From Heloderma charlesbogerti (taxonomy: Eukaryota > Chordata > Lepidosauria > Squamata > Helodermatidae), in NCBI GenBank assembly GCA_026122225.1, contig JANEZZ010001865.1, positions 558,001-622,000 on the forward strand: a stretch of DNA of 64,000 nucleotides, read 5' to 3'. Each line of letters starts with the position of its first letter. Positions within the stretch are counted from its first letter, which is position 1. Positions 9,213-19,925 of the stretch are shown here, piece by piece. The notes below the pieces were generated by a model. That model searched no databases and had not been told where the DNA came from. It saw only the letters and a list, made by a program, of their open reading frames with translations. Both the position numbers and the translations under genes were made by a program.

Positions 9213-10109
9213 TAGGAATGGCAGAGAATTCCGCCACAGATTCCAGTGAAGCCAGATTCTTTAGAATCCGGCCCCCAGAACCCGTGGTGGAATGGCCTCC
9301 TGCCCCCCGCCCGCCCCACGGAATCCCCTGGGATGGAACTTACCTGGGGCGGATGCGGCAGTGGCGGTTCCGGAGGCGGTGGCTCCAGCGGCGGGGGCGG
9401 CTGGTCTCCCGGCCGGTTGCAGCTGGGCTGCTGCAGCCGCCATTGCCGTCTTTGCAGATGTGATAGGCTACGTAAGAATTTATGTAGCCTATCACAGCTA
9501 ACTCCCCCCCCAAAAAGGCGTATGCAAATGGCGGCGGCTATGGCGGCCGCCATTTGTGTCCCCCATTTTTCGCCATTCTGTAAATGCCGTTCTTTTATCT
9601 TTAGATCAGAGTTGGACTGGACAGTCCTTCAAACGTAGGCAATTACAGCAAAAAAAGAAGAAGCACAAATAGTGCCCACTACGCTATTTGTGGTTCCCTT
9701 TCCCCCCCACCGTTTTATCCTATGTAAATATTTATGTAGGCTAGAACGGCAAAAAATAGGGAACGCAAATGGCGGCCGCCGTAGCTGCTGCCATTTGCGT
9801 ACGCCATTTTTTGGGGGGGGCATGTATTTACATAGCCTATCACAGCAGCCTGGAAGGATGCAAATGGCGGCCGCTACGGCGGCTGCCATTTGTGTCCACA
9901 GCAGCCCGTCTCTGACCGGGAGTCTGGCTGCAGACGGCCCTGATCGGATGTTCTGTGGAGCCGCTGCAGAGCAAAGCTGGCCGGGCAGGATTCCGTGGGG
10001 GGGACCGGATCGCCTCCCCCCATCGAGGATTCCAGGGGGAGGGACGGAGCGCCTCCCCCCCCCAGCAGATGCCCTGACCGGAACCAGGTAAGGGATTCGT
10101 ACATCCCTA
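9213..10109. mobile_element. Nested-hairpin fold-back DNA element (hAT-like), copy 2
   Basis: An 897-bp element begins TAGGAATGGCAGAG and ends GTACATCCCTA, with the exact 8-bp target duplication cctggccg at 9205-9212 and 10110-10117. Hairpins include 9460-9495 (GTGATAGGCTACGTAA stem), 9524-9557 (GCAAATGGCGGC stem), about 9663-9692 (CACAAATAG stem), about 9715-9748 and 9766-9800. They run in the same order as in copy 1. The third hairpin is broken by 49 bases (9586-9634) identical to the right flank. It encodes no transposase. Sequence left of 9460 is GC- and CpG-rich. Confidence 0.85.
9586..9634 (+). repeat. 49-bp copy of flanking DNA inside the hairpin element
   Basis: This segment is identical over all 49 bases to 10114-10162, which is ordinary flanking DNA starting in the last four bases of the right target duplication. 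It lies between ccattctgtaaat and gtaggcaattacagc, which are the two halves of what should be one hairpin. The bases on both sides of the match differ. Confidence 0.9.
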
Positions 10110-10162
10110 CCTGGCCGTTCTTTTATCTTTAGATCAGAGTTGGACTGGACAGTCCTTCAAAC

Positions 10163-10622
10163 AGAGCGGAGAACTTCAAAACAAAAGACAGCCCTCTGGC
10201 AGCCCTTCAGATAGAAGAGTGTTGTCTGTAAGGGAGGACACAGGGGCACCCGAATCGGCCATCACTGGTCAAAGCAACCTGCCCAAAAGCCAATATGGAA
10301 TATTTCTCATTTCTGAGATGGAGAGCCAGTGCAGCCCAGTGGGCAGAAAAATGGACACCGGAAAGGAGTTTTTAAACAGGGAATTCTCTGTGAGAAGAGC
10401 AGCCATTGTAGACAAGCTTCCATGAAACGCGGCTTGCCCACCCCTATTGGTTTTCCTATGTACAGTCACGTATTGGTAGCTCTACTCCCACGGCATCATG
10501 TGCGTTTTGTTTATGCCTGGGCCACGGAGGTGTCTGTGTGTGCATAAGCACCTAAGTATGTATAAGCAGTTGCACAAAGAGACACGCTTACAGCGGGGGA
10601 AAGGGGCTACCATTCCTTGCCC
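10163..10622. other. Unassigned stretch
   Basis: No gene, RNA or repeat family was recognised. A 68-codon plus-strand frame (10219-10425) has no recognisable features. Confidence 0.45.
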
Positions 10623-10635
10623 TATTATTTATTTG

Positions 10636-10666
<31 letters not shown>

Positions 10667-10884
10667 TTATTACATTTATTTATTTACTTTCCTCCAAGGA
10701 GCCCAAGGGAGTGTACATGGCTCTCCTCCTCTCCATTTTATCCTCACAACAACCCTGTGAGGTAGGTTAGGCTGAGAGTCAGTGACTGGCCCAAAGTCGC
10801 CCAGTGAGCTTCATGGCTGAGTGGGGACTAAATCCCGGGTCTGCCAAGTCCCAGTCCAACACTGTAACCGCTACACCACACTGG
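10623..10884 (-). mobile_element. Sauria/ACA-type tRNA-derived SINE
   Basis: Read on the minus strand, a tRNA-like head (ccagtgtggtgtagcggtta, then gttggactggga, then a box-B-like GGGATTTAGTCC) is followed by a core (tgaagctcactgggcgactt, ggccagtcactgactctcag) and a tail (cagggttgttgtgaggataa, aatggagaggagg, ttgggctccttggagg). It ends in TAAATAAA. The 3' side adjoins a (TATG)n microsatellite at about 10638-10662. It is full length in layout. Confidence 0.8.
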
Positions 10885-10909
10885 TGCACATTTATGCACA
10901 CAGGGAGAG

Positions 10910-11110
10910 ACTTGCATGGGAGAGCACCTGCTTTGCACACAGAACATCCCAGCTTCAGTCCTTGCAGTCCCTATGTGAAACATTCAGGTAGCAGGTGACA
11001 GGCAAGATTTCTCTGCTAGAGACATTGGGCAGCGGCTGCCAGTCAGTGGAGACAAGACTGGGTGAAGGACAAGTAGCCTGAGGCAGCATAAAGCAGCTTC
11101 CCATGTTTCA
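10910..11110 (+). mobile_element. tRNA-derived SINE of a second type
   Basis: The head gagagcacctgctttgcaca, then gaacatcccagcttcagtcc, resembles a tRNA with an anticodon arm (tttgcacacag) and a box-B-like segment. The body ggcagcggctgccagtcagt and the tail ctgaggcagcataaagcagc, then ttcccatgttt, match a common squamate SINE by recall. It follows the preceding SINE by about 25 bases in the opposite orientation. Confidence 0.55.
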
Positions 11111-11129
11111 GGGAGGGGAACCAAAATTA

Positions 11130-11545
11130 TTTCCCGACCTGAATCTACCTGGACACTACGATCAACATCAGAGGTCTTCCTCTGAGTGCCTCCTCTGAGG
11201 GAGGCTTGGAAGGTGGCAACAAGGGAGAAGACCTTCTCAGTGGTGGCCCCCCAATTGTGGAATGCTTTACCCACTGAGGTCCTCCTGGCGCCAACTTTTT
11301 TGTCATCTTTTTGGTGCCAGGTGAAGACTTTCCTCTACTCCCAGGCATCTGATGGGCATTTATGTCAGTTGTTCCTATCAGACCCAGTATCTTATTGTAA
11401 ACGTTGTAGCTGTTTAAATTGTTTTAAATTTTGTCCATTAGAGATATTATATTGTGTTTTTATTATCTTCTGTTGTGATGTGTATTTTTTGTGAACCACC
11501 CAGAGAGCTTTGGCTATTGGGTGGTACAGAAATGAAATTAATAAT
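11130..11545 (+). pseudogene. L2-like LINE 3' end
   Basis: The frame from 11186 reads PPLREAWKVATREKTFSVVA, then PQLWNALPTEVLLAPTF and VKTFLYSQAS. This is the C-terminal block of L2-group LINE proteins (REA..VATRE..FSVVAP.LWN.LP..V..A, LKT.LF..AF). The 3' UTR ends in gtgaaccacccagagagctt, ggctattgggtggtacagaa and an A-rich ATAATACTAAT tail. It is 5' truncated. Confidence 0.75.
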
Positions 11546-12025
11546 ACTAATACTAATACCAACAATGATCGGGAGAGGTCCTGCTCTCCCTGAGAACTCT
11601 CCCAAGTCCCGCAGTATTTGACCAACTGCCTGAAATTCAGGTTGTCAGGTCTTAACACTTGATCTGGTGCCAGGCGTTTAGCCCCCTTCTCAGGGTCTCG
11701 CGAGGAGTCAGTAAACTCTCAGTGTGCACCAAGGACCAGGTTATTCCCCGCTCGGGCTGATGAGAGCTTCTGCAGTGAGCGCCTCTCCCATGTCCACCAG
11801 CTCCAGGTGCCATTCCCTGCCTCCACCAAGTGCCACCTGGCTCGGCTGCTACCTTCCACCAGGCCTTCCCAAGCCTGCTCGTCAGTCACACAGCCCTTTA
11901 CTTCCCAGGCTTCTGCCCCAGATGCCCAAGGAGACCTCGCAAGCCTACTTGTGTACCTTTGTTTTCCACACCCTGCTCTCTGTCCTGCTGCAGCACGACT
12001 GGCTGTCCTTGAACCTTGCCAGCGC
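11546..12025. other. Unassigned GC-rich stretch
   Basis: Overlapping open frames exist on both strands (for example 12141-11719 minus, 140 codons). They are long only because the base composition disfavours stops, and none has domain-like sequence. No repeat was recognised. Confidence 0.4.
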
Positions 12026-12440
12026 CAGTGGCGTAGCTCTTTCTGCTCAGTAGCGGCCCTGGCATGGCCCCCCAGCTTGGCTGAGCTGCAATCCTCACAG
12101 CAGCTGGAGGTAGGGTGGGGAATAAATTGTCCCAGCCACAATATATTGTTCCATGTTGTAATGCAAACTATTTTGGGGCGGCCTGGTCTGGAATGGGCAA
12201 GTAAGACCCATCAGCTTTACGGAAGACCTGCTCCTGGTGGAGGTGAACTGGTTTATTGATATGGATGCTGCCTGCATTTTTGGACTTTCCTTGGGAACCT
12301 GGCTATGAGGACTGTCAGGATGTGCGCATGCTGTTCAGAACTGAGCACCTCAGCACCGCCCAGCACTCTGCAGACTTTCAGGCTACCTGGAGCAGGGCAA
12401 CAGTAAGGACAAGAGAGCTCATTGTTCGCCACCACTCAGG
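12026..12440. mobile_element. CAGTGGCGTAG-ended repeat, copy A
   Basis: It begins cagtggcgtagctctttctg. It shares with 23989-24369 the ordered words gagctgcaatcctcac, ttccatgttgtaatgcaaac, ggtctggaatgggcaa, ctgctcctggtggagg and tttttggact. The best-preserved end at the other copy is CAGTGGTGTAG with the inverse CTACACCACTG, so this is probably a hAT-type non-autonomous element. The right end here is uncertain. Confidence 0.5.
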
Positions 12441-12560
12441 ATTTTGACTTAACCTGCGGCTATTCTGCTGAGGCCATACCTTATGTAAGGTTCTTCCAGT
12501 ATGTTTTGTCTAAAGGTTAACTACATCAGGGCTGATTTTCTGACTTTGACGGAATATATG

Positions 12561-12856
12561 TAGGGATGCCAGAGAAATCTGCCACAGATTCAAATGCGTT
12601 CTGATTTCTATGAATCTGACCTGTGGATCCTGCAGGCATCTGGCTTTTTTCGAGTCACGTGGATTTCATGGTCATGTGGACCAGTTTTGTCACTTTGGGG
12701 GGGATTTGCACTAATGCACATTAGCACATTAACTAGTGCAAATAGAATGAAATTCTGGTAAAAAACAACAACCCCTGATTCCATCAGTGAGTGCATGATG
12801 GAACGAAAGACACCTGAGAATCCGCAAAACACAGATGGGATGGATTTAACATTCCT
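12561..12856. mobile_element. TAGGGATG-family element
   Basis: It begins TAGGGATGCCAGAGAAATC and ends AACATTCCTA, imperfect inverted ends. Subterminal segments gaaatctgccacagattc and gagaatccgcaaaacacaga also pair. The flanks aatatatg and cctgtacg do not form a duplication. It is non-coding. Confidence 0.6.
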
Positions 12857-13929
12857 ACCTGTACGGGAGGTTCAATATTGGCGCCCTCATTGGAAAAAAC
12901 CAAGGCTCACTCCAGGCCAATAGGAACAGGCCCTGGCAACTGCCCCCCCCCCCGGATAGTTCCTCCTGGTAGACTGCACGCCTTGATCACTTCTGTCATC
13001 TACATACCCTCCTTGCTGGTTTCAGGACCATGCCAGATATGGTACTCGACTCGGCAAGCCCGCCCAGCCCTCAGCAGCTGCTTGCCTTCCAGCCAAATGT
13101 AAATGGCGCTGCAAAACATGACCAGCATTTCTGCAGGCAAGAGTATTTTGCTGTGTTAAAATACTGGTAAGCGAGTGACAGCCCTTCAGCATAATTAAGA
13201 ATTGCCTGCTTTGGGGGGCCATCCCAAATTGGGGCTATGGAGATGATTCAGCTGCAGCACCCCTGGCCCCATGTAACAAAACAAAGCCCCCAAAGGGGGG
13301 AAAAATCTTTTGATGGTCATTGAACAATAACTCACAGAGAGTGGCTTTCTCCACGTACCCCTTGCTTCAGCCATTCTCCTTCATCCTTAATAAGAGATCC
13401 CTGCTCCCTGTGTATCCAACAGCCCCCTCCTGGCAAAGCTTTGTAGGTACCTTTAGTTTGTAGTAGACTGAGGCCTGCTGTTTGCGCTCACAGTATCAGC
13501 CCGTAACTAGCACACCTGTCTCCTCAGTGATGGCTTTTTTTTTTGTTAGCTGCAGCTTTGCCTTTTCTGTAGCTGTTCTGCGTTAACTGCTTGTCTACCA
13601 AAACTACACATGCCAGAGCCCACCTCAAGGCCGTGCTAAAAACTTGTGGGGAGAAAAAACCTGAGTGGGCAAGTTGCATTCTCTGCCAGGCCTAACGCTC
13701 CTCATCTCTATGCTGAAATGTAAGCCCACCAAACTAACTTGAGTGTTCGAATATCCAGGTTCAGTCTTGGAATATCCTGGCCCACCTCAGAAGTGTGCTG
13801 TAGAGCTGTGCGCAAATGGCCTCTTGAAATTCTCTGCCCTATTTGTGGGCAGAGGAATGAGTCAGGAGGACAATTTCACTGCATGTCTCCAGGGAAAGGG
13901 AAAAAAATTCTTCAACAGTTTTTCTGGGG
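12857..13929. other. Unassigned stretch
   Basis: No gene or repeat family was recognised. There are short poly-C (12945-12954) and poly-T (13535-13544) runs. Confidence 0.45.
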
Positions 13930-14515
13930 TGAGGCTCATTATTAGCAGCAGTTGGCCAATCTGATCGTATTATGTCAGTACGTTTCCATCTGCACTGGCT
14001 GCCAGTCCATGTCCGGCCCCTATTCAGTGCTGATACTAGCACTCAAAGCCCCAAACAGGTTGGAGCCAGGCTTCCTGAAGGATGGCCTCCTCCCATACAT
14101 ACCTGACAGGACCCTAAGATCATCTTCAGCGCTCCTTCTCCAGGAGCCCCTGCCAAAGGAAGTGAGGTGGGTGGCTACCAAGAAGAGGGTCTTTTCTGCT
14201 GTGGCACCCCGGTTGTGAAATGAGCTTCCTAGGGAGGTTCACCTGGCACCTACGTTGTGTGCATCTCGGTGCCAGGTGAAGACCTTTTTATTCTTCCAGG
14301 TGTTTTAGTATTTCCGATTGTTTTACATCTGGTATTGTATTATAAATTTTTGCACTGTTGCTAGCTTCTGTTTGGTAATTATTTTTATATTGTAGTTTTA
14401 AACCTTTAAGCTTTTATATTCTATTTTATCATGTATATTGTATTTTATGGTTTTAATTGTTGTGAATAGCCCAGAGAGCTTCAGCTATTGAACGGTATAA
14501 AACTAAATAAATAGT
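13930..14515 (+). pseudogene. L2-like LINE 3' end
   Basis: Frames read HWLPV-like LPVHVRP (as gctgccagtccatgtccggc), then LALKAPNRLEPGFLKDGL, LPYIPDRTLRSSSALLLQEP and VATKKRVFSAVAPRL. This is the end of an L2-group LINE protein, followed by a VKTFLF-like degraded segment. The 3' UTR ends gtgaatagcccagagagctt, cagctattgaacggtataaa and AATAAATA. Stops and frameshifts are present. It is the longest L2-like 3' copy in the window. Confidence 0.78.
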
Positions 14516-15049
14516 ACAGCTTCTTTCACTTTTTTGTAAGGTCTTTCTTTCTTTCTTTCATTCTGTTGCAAGGGGCAGCAGTAGCAACAGTGACAGCAGC
14601 CTGGCCACCATTTTGTGCTGGAAATAGCTTCATTCTGGGGCATTGTGGGGGTGGGGAAAATGGTGGCTGCCACAAAAAAATGGTGGAGAAAATTCAACAA
14701 AGTGCGCTTCTTTTTCTGGGGCTGCAGGTGAGAAAAAGGAACATTTCAGAAATTTTCTCACAGGAACAAAAAAAGTATTCTCAGGAATTTCAGCTTAGCT
14801 CTAGCTAAAAGTAAGAAAACAAGGCTGCAGTCCTAGGCAAGGTTGGTTGGAAGTAAGTCAACCTATCTCAAAAGGGAAAACACAGCACTGTGGATGGTGC
14901 AGAAAAGGAAAACAAACAGGGCCTGACCTCATCCGGCCCAGGGAGGCTTTGGAGGGGTGTGTGTATTATCTGATCGCTCACCCCGCTTTAGTTCCCTACC
15001 CCTGTCTTTGATGAATTTGGGCACTTTCAGAACCAAGATGTGGGCCTAA
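14516..15049. other. Unassigned stretch
   Basis: It contains a (TTTC)n run at about 14545-14560 and a CAAAATGGTGGCTGC motif near 14655. No gene was recognised. Confidence 0.4.
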
Positions 15050-15490
15050 AGGCACAATCCTATGGCCGCTAGTCAGTGGCTAGGCAGCCATAGGATAGGT
15101 CGTTTCCCGGGAACCAACCTTGGAGCCCATGCTCTGAGGTTGGTTCTCTGAGAACTGACCTCCAACCCTCCTGCGCTGCCTCGTAGGCAGTGCGGATTGA
15201 CCACACGCTCTGTGCTAGTAAGAGGAGCATGGAGCAGTGAAAACAGGGTGTTCCTGGGGGCGGGGCGGGCGGATGTGCCTTTTGATGCTTCTTATGCTTC
15301 GTCCAGCGTTGCCCCCCCGCTCTGACTAGACAGCTGATGGCTAGACAGCTGAAATTGGCTGTCTAGCCACTAATGCAGGATGATTGAAGCATGGAGGGGA
15401 AGATCCCCTCCACGCTGGTCCTGCCCTGCATTGGATAGGCGGACGCCCCCAGAGTCGAAGTCAACTGTTGATCTTGACAGGATTGCTTCC
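15050..15490. mobile_element. Harbinger-like MITE, GGGNGCAATCCTA ends
   Basis: A 441-bp element begins aggcacaatcctatggccgc after CTAA and ends gacaggattgcttcc. The interior shares blocks with 35209-35571 and 48330-48703: aacagggtgttcctgggggc, gcattggataggcggacgcc, ctgtctagccac and a caggcagtgcgg-type segment. Those copies carry the TAA duplication on which the PIF/Harbinger assignment rests. Here the right TAA is lost. Confidence 0.65.
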
Positions 15491-15664
15491 TCCATGGATC
15501 TTTGGTCTTGTCCAGCAAGACTGTTCTTTTGTTCTTGTCCCTCTGAAATCCTTCACTTGAGGATGCACATACTTGGGCTATAAGCAGATTGAGATCGTAC
15601 GGTTACTTCCCAAGGCATACATTTCAACTTAAAATTGCACATATACATTTCATTAAAAAAGGGG
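15491..15664. other. Unassigned short spacer
   Basis: No feature was recognised between the Harbinger-like element and the SINE fragment. Confidence 0.4.
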
Positions 15665-15790
15665 AGTCAGTGTGGTAGAAAGACTAGCATCTTGGGTTTG
15701 GATGATGAAAAGTTGAGTTCAAATCCCTTCTGGGCTAGGATAAGGTGGAGGCCTTGTGTAAGTCATTCGCTCTCACCCTAACTTCCATTG
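15665..15790 (+). mobile_element. Degraded tRNA-derived SINE (Sauria/MIR-like)
   Basis: The words gtcagtgtggtagaaagact, then gatgaaaagttgagttcaaa with tcccttctgggct (box-B-like), and cttgtgtaagtcattcgctc follow the order of a tRNA head plus CORE-type body. It is too diverged to separate Sauria from MIR. The 3' end is missing. Confidence 0.45.
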
Positions 15791-16027
15791 TGGAGTTATT
15801 ATGCAGATAAAGCACAAAATGTGAACTCTTTAGAAAAAGAGAGCAGAGTGATGGTGGCACGGAGAAGTAACCAAGTCATTGTGCCTATCTTGTGGTGTTC
15901 CTGTTCTCATAAACTGGCCAAACCATGTGGAAACAGCTACATTACTACAAAGGCTATAAAGGTCATGTTTCAATCTGGTCTTAGTGTGAGTTTATGTGCC
16001 CAGTGAAATCACCAGATGACGCCTTTG
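15791..16027. other. Unassigned spacer
   Basis: No recognised feature; a 72-codon frame here has no domain-like sequence. Confidence 0.4.
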
Positions 16028-16800
16028 AGCATAAGAACATAAGAAGAGCCATGCCGGATCAGACCAAGGGTCCATCTAGTCCAGCATTCTGTTCACACAG
16101 TGGCCAACCAGCTGCCCATGGGAAACCCACAAGCAGGACATGAATGCAACAGCACCCTCCCACCCATGTTCCACAGCAACTGGTGTACATAGGCTCACTG
16201 CCTCTGAAACTGGAGGTAGTGTATAGCCATCAGAACTAGTAGCCATTGATAGCCTTCTCCTCCAGGAATTTGTCTAACCCCCTTTCAAAGCCATATGAAC
16301 TGGTGGCCATCACTACATCCTGTGGTAGTGAATTCCATAGTTTAACTATGCACTGTGTGAAGAAGTACTTCCTTTTATCTGTCCGGAATCTCCCACCAAT
16401 CAGCTTCATGGGCTATAGTATTATGAGAGTGGGAGAAAAAAGGTCCCCACACCAGGCATAATTTTGTACACCTCTATCATGTCTCTCCTTACTCGCCTCA
16501 TTTTTAAGCTAAACAATTCTGGCTGTTGTATCCTTTCCTCATAGGAGAGTTGCTCCAGCCCCTTGATCATTTCACTTGCCTTTTTCTGCATTTCTCCAAC
16601 TCTACAATATCTTTTTTTTAAGGTGTGCTGACCAGAACTGTGCACAGTATTCTAAGTGCAGGTTTGTATAAGGGCAGTATGATCTTGGCAGTGTTATTCT
16701 CAATTCCATTCCTAATTATGCCTGACATGGAATTTGCCTTTTTCACAGCAGCCACATACTGGGTCGACATTTTCATCAAGCACCACAACCCCAAGAGAAC
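16028..16800 (-). pseudogene. CR1 LINE, 3' half
   Basis: On the minus strand, frames read ANSMSGIIRNGIENNTAKI, LPLYKPALR, then EMIKGLEQLSYEER, then MRRVRRDMIEVYKIMPG. Next come degraded GGRF..DKRKYFF, WNS.P.DV and FKGGLD segments, the C-terminus of CR1-group proteins. The 3' UTR follows and ends with ggctcttcttatgttcttat (reverse of 16030-16050). It is 5' truncated, with frameshifts, including one at the T-run 16612-16619. The terminal word links it to 29320-29560 and 47455-48292. Confidence 0.8.
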
Positions 16801-19282
16801 TGGGGTTGTGCTGGACAGCTTTGCATTATCCCACTCTTTCAGGCCGCATATCAAAAAGAAGATTGGATTGGAGAACTCTTCTCCCTAGTATGTTAGATTT
16901 CTACTTGCGGGGGTTGATGTTGCTGGGGAGCAAACATTTAAGCCTCTACAAAGACACCTGCAGCTTCCAGTGGCTGAGTCCAGGAAAACCTTACCAGCTG
17001 GTCATTTTGATGTATATAAACAGGCTGTAAAGATCTATGCACCATTGATCCTTGGAGTTCTAAATCTAAGACATTTACACTCAGAAAGGAGTAGAGCTCA
17101 TATCTCTCCCCATGCATGGACTGGCAGTTTATGATCATATCATACATGTCTAATGGGCAACCAACCAGAGGAGAGAATCCAACATGTGGGCAAGAGAGGA
17201 GAATTGCAAATAAATATTGTGGACCTGTTGACAACCTTTCTTCTCTCTCCCTCACCCTCTTCCTTCAATTACTTTGTCATGCGGAACAAAGGCTCCCCTA
17301 CCAGGAACCCCAATAAGTGGAACAAGAGATGCAGTGCCCACCACAAAGCATCTGCATGTGCTAATTGGGGAATGCCATAACTCGAGAATCTAAACTTCAG
17401 CTCTCTGGACCACACAAGCAAACTGAATTGGCTGCCCGAGACTGATAAGAAGTCAGGCAGGTTTTCTGAGGCCATATAGTCTATGCTCCGTTGAACAAGA
17501 AAAGCAGTCACCACAGTAACCACGGCGGCACAAAAAGACGGAGCGGCCCCTGGCTGGTCCCATTCAAACAATCCTTCTGCCAAGTATTTATTCATTGATT
17601 TATTCATTGATCACATTTGTATCCTACCTGGCACGCATGGGGTTTTCCTGTGTTTATCCAGACCACAACCCCGTAGGGCAGATGGGGCTGAAAAAATGGC
17701 AAGTGAGCTACCCAGAGCATCTTCTGCACAAAATCCATGGAAGCAAAATGTTCATGTCAACAGGTGTGGTACAGGAGAAGTTTCACTAAACTGTGACCAG
17801 AGCTGAAGAGGTATCAGAATACATTTTCTATACTTTAATCATGCATTTGAGGGCCAAACTAGGCTGACATGGTAGAGTCACAATGGGTTTGCCTGAAGTC
17901 TTTTTCTTTAGTTAAAAACTGCCGTGTGTGTGTGTGTGCTAATTTGGATCCGGGATGCAGTGCTGAGGTAAAACTCATATTATGTTACAGGTAATCTCCC
18001 CACCCCACAAGACTCTGTTATTAGCCATAGAAGATGAGCACAATATACTACTTGGTAAGATATTGCAAAGCTACCACACGGGAAAAGAATGGCATATGCG
18101 CTGAATATAGCTCCATGACTGCAGTGATGATGAAGAGAAAAGCAGATTGTCTGAATTCACCCTGTGTTCTTGCTGAGTGCGCACGGCTCTCTGTTTTTTC
18201 AAGCACCAAGTTTGAACACTCCATTAGTGACTGGAAGTGGTCAGGAAAATACCCCAACAGCAGACCGGTGAGGACACAGTGAAGTATTGTGGGTAATTAG
18301 AGATTAATTACAATCCCATAGTTTGTATCATGGTTCGGGGTCAGCGCAGGGTCAGTGCACATGGCAAACTTAGAGAGCTGTGACTGGATGGATGACGCCA
18401 ACTCAGAGTGGCCCAGGAAAGTGAAGCGTGTAGAAACGAGGAGCCAGCGAGGCTGGAGAGCGGACTCACAGCCAGGGTGCTGGCGACAGCAATGACACAG
18501 GCTGCTGGGGCCACCGGGCGCGGCAAAAGACGTTAGCAAGCACTGGAGAGGAAGCAGCTGCCCGAACCATCGCTCTGCAGCCAGGCCTGCTCCGATTAAC
18601 TTCTTCCAAGCACACTGCAATCTGGCAAATCTGGGGCACAGTTCTGTGGTCAGGGAAAGTTCTGTGATTTTATTTTTTTATTTTTCAGAACAAGGAGCAA
18701 CGAGGGAACATCTCTTTCCTCATAAAAAGATCTCTCTTCCTTTATTTGCAGATTGCATTGTGAGGGATCATTTCATCCTTCAAAATGGCTCATCAACAAC
18801 CTCAGGACCATCAAATTAGGTCTTTGCGGTCCTAATGTTGTAGGAGCCCCCATCCCGTTACAACAGAGCAAGTGTTGTGCATTTTGTCTTTTAAAAATAA
18901 GAATATTCTGTAAGCTTTTATAATACGTGTCATAATGAAGATGAAACAGCAAACTGATCTGATCGTCCTGCTGGTTGTTTTTGAGGGTTTTCTTTAATCT
19001 CCTAAACATGACCAAGCTGGCATAATCTGGCATCAGTTGCCATCCAAGAATGATTGGGCTAATGTCCTGCTTTGTAGACCTTTCAGGAAATCTTGGACTG
19101 TTCCGAGCTTCTCAGACATGTTGGATAGGATATATGGTTGGCCCTGACGGTGGCGCCCTACCCAGAGAGAGCAGAAAGATGCCTAGAAAAAAGTCTGAAT
19201 TGCCCCTTGCAGGTGTTAGGAGGATGTCCTACTTGCAAGTGCGAGCTATTGCTGCAGCTGGGATATAACAGTAAATATGGAT
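16801..19282. other. Long unassigned stretch
   Basis: No gene was recognised. A (GT)n run lies at 17923-17938. A GC-rich patch at 18320-18600 gives overlapping open frames but no domain. The part 17595-17760 (cctacctggcacgcatgggg, gggcagatggggctgaaaaa) may be a very diverged antisense SINE. Confidence 0.45.
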
Positions 19283-19377
19283 CAGCAGCAGTCCCCAACC
19301 TGGATCACATCAACCCAGATGTGATGGGAGTTGCAGTCCAGGACATCTGGAGGGCCCCAGGTTGGGGACAGCTGACG
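19283..19377. repeat. Short fold-back repeat (hAT-type)
   Basis: cagtccccaacctggatcac pairs with ccccaggttggggacagctg. The inner part gatgtgatgggagttgcagt, then ccaggacatctggagggcc, matches the fold-back family at 41862-41960, 54236-54335 and 57625-57757. Confidence 0.55.
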
Positions 19378-19610
19378 TAAATCGTTTTGTTCTTCTGCTA
19401 GCTTCATGTGCCCTCATGGATGAATGTTATAACCTGATTTACAAATGTCAAGGCTGAAAGGTTAGTTTGGGGGAAAGCAGCAAGCACACAGGCAGTGCTA
19501 GTTTCAATGCAACATCAATTCTGCTCACACCCTCCATCTCAAATTAGATCTAAATGACTTCTCTGAAAATTCATTAACTCTTCCTTAGGGATGTACAAAT
19601 CCATCTATAT

Positions 19611-19925
19611 CAGTGGTAGGCAGCCTTTTGGGCCTATGGGCACATTTGAAAATTTGAGAAACTGTCCTAGGCACAACCATAAAATGGCTGCCGTGGATGG
19701 GCTTGACACAAAGAGCAAGTAACCTGCCCAGAGGCATTCATGGGAAATTGAGAAGGCAGCAGCTAGAGGGTCCCACTTCATTTCAAAGCAATCGCTGCTG
19801 CCAGTAAGAAAATATAAAAAATATTTTAAAATAACAATTGGAAGGAGTAGGGTGTCTCAGTGGGCACCAAGAAAGGTGTCTGGGGGCACATTGGTGCCCA
19901 GAGGAACCATGTTCCCTACTGCTTG
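19611..19925. mobile_element. hAT-like MITE, CAGTGGTAGGCA type
   Basis: It begins cagtggtaggcagccttttg and ends accatgttccctactgcttg. It shares gagaaactgtcctaggcaca, aaaatggctgcc, the ggcattcatgggaa segment and agggtgtctcagtgggcacc with 33961-34309 and 50310-50640 (reverse orientation). Flanking ctatat occurs on both sides. The copy at 50310 shows a clear 8-bp duplication. Confidence 0.68.

Noticed and set aside
9077..9638. 158- and 130-codon frames over the 9213 element
   Set aside because: They translate palindromic GC-rich hairpins into Pro/Gly/Ala-rich sequence, readable on both strands because the DNA is self-complementary. They are not coding.
10914..10970. A tRNA gene
   Set aside because: The tRNA-like head is imperfect, lacks a complete cloverleaf, and continues into a SINE body and tail. 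The same applies to the heads at 24967 and 57255.
11719..12141. 140-codon minus-strand frame and its overlapping plus-strand partners
   Set aside because: The GC-rich DNA gives long frames on both strands at once. The translations are Ala/Ser/Pro or Arg/Gly-biased without domain pattern, and they run into a repeat that has a copy at 23989.
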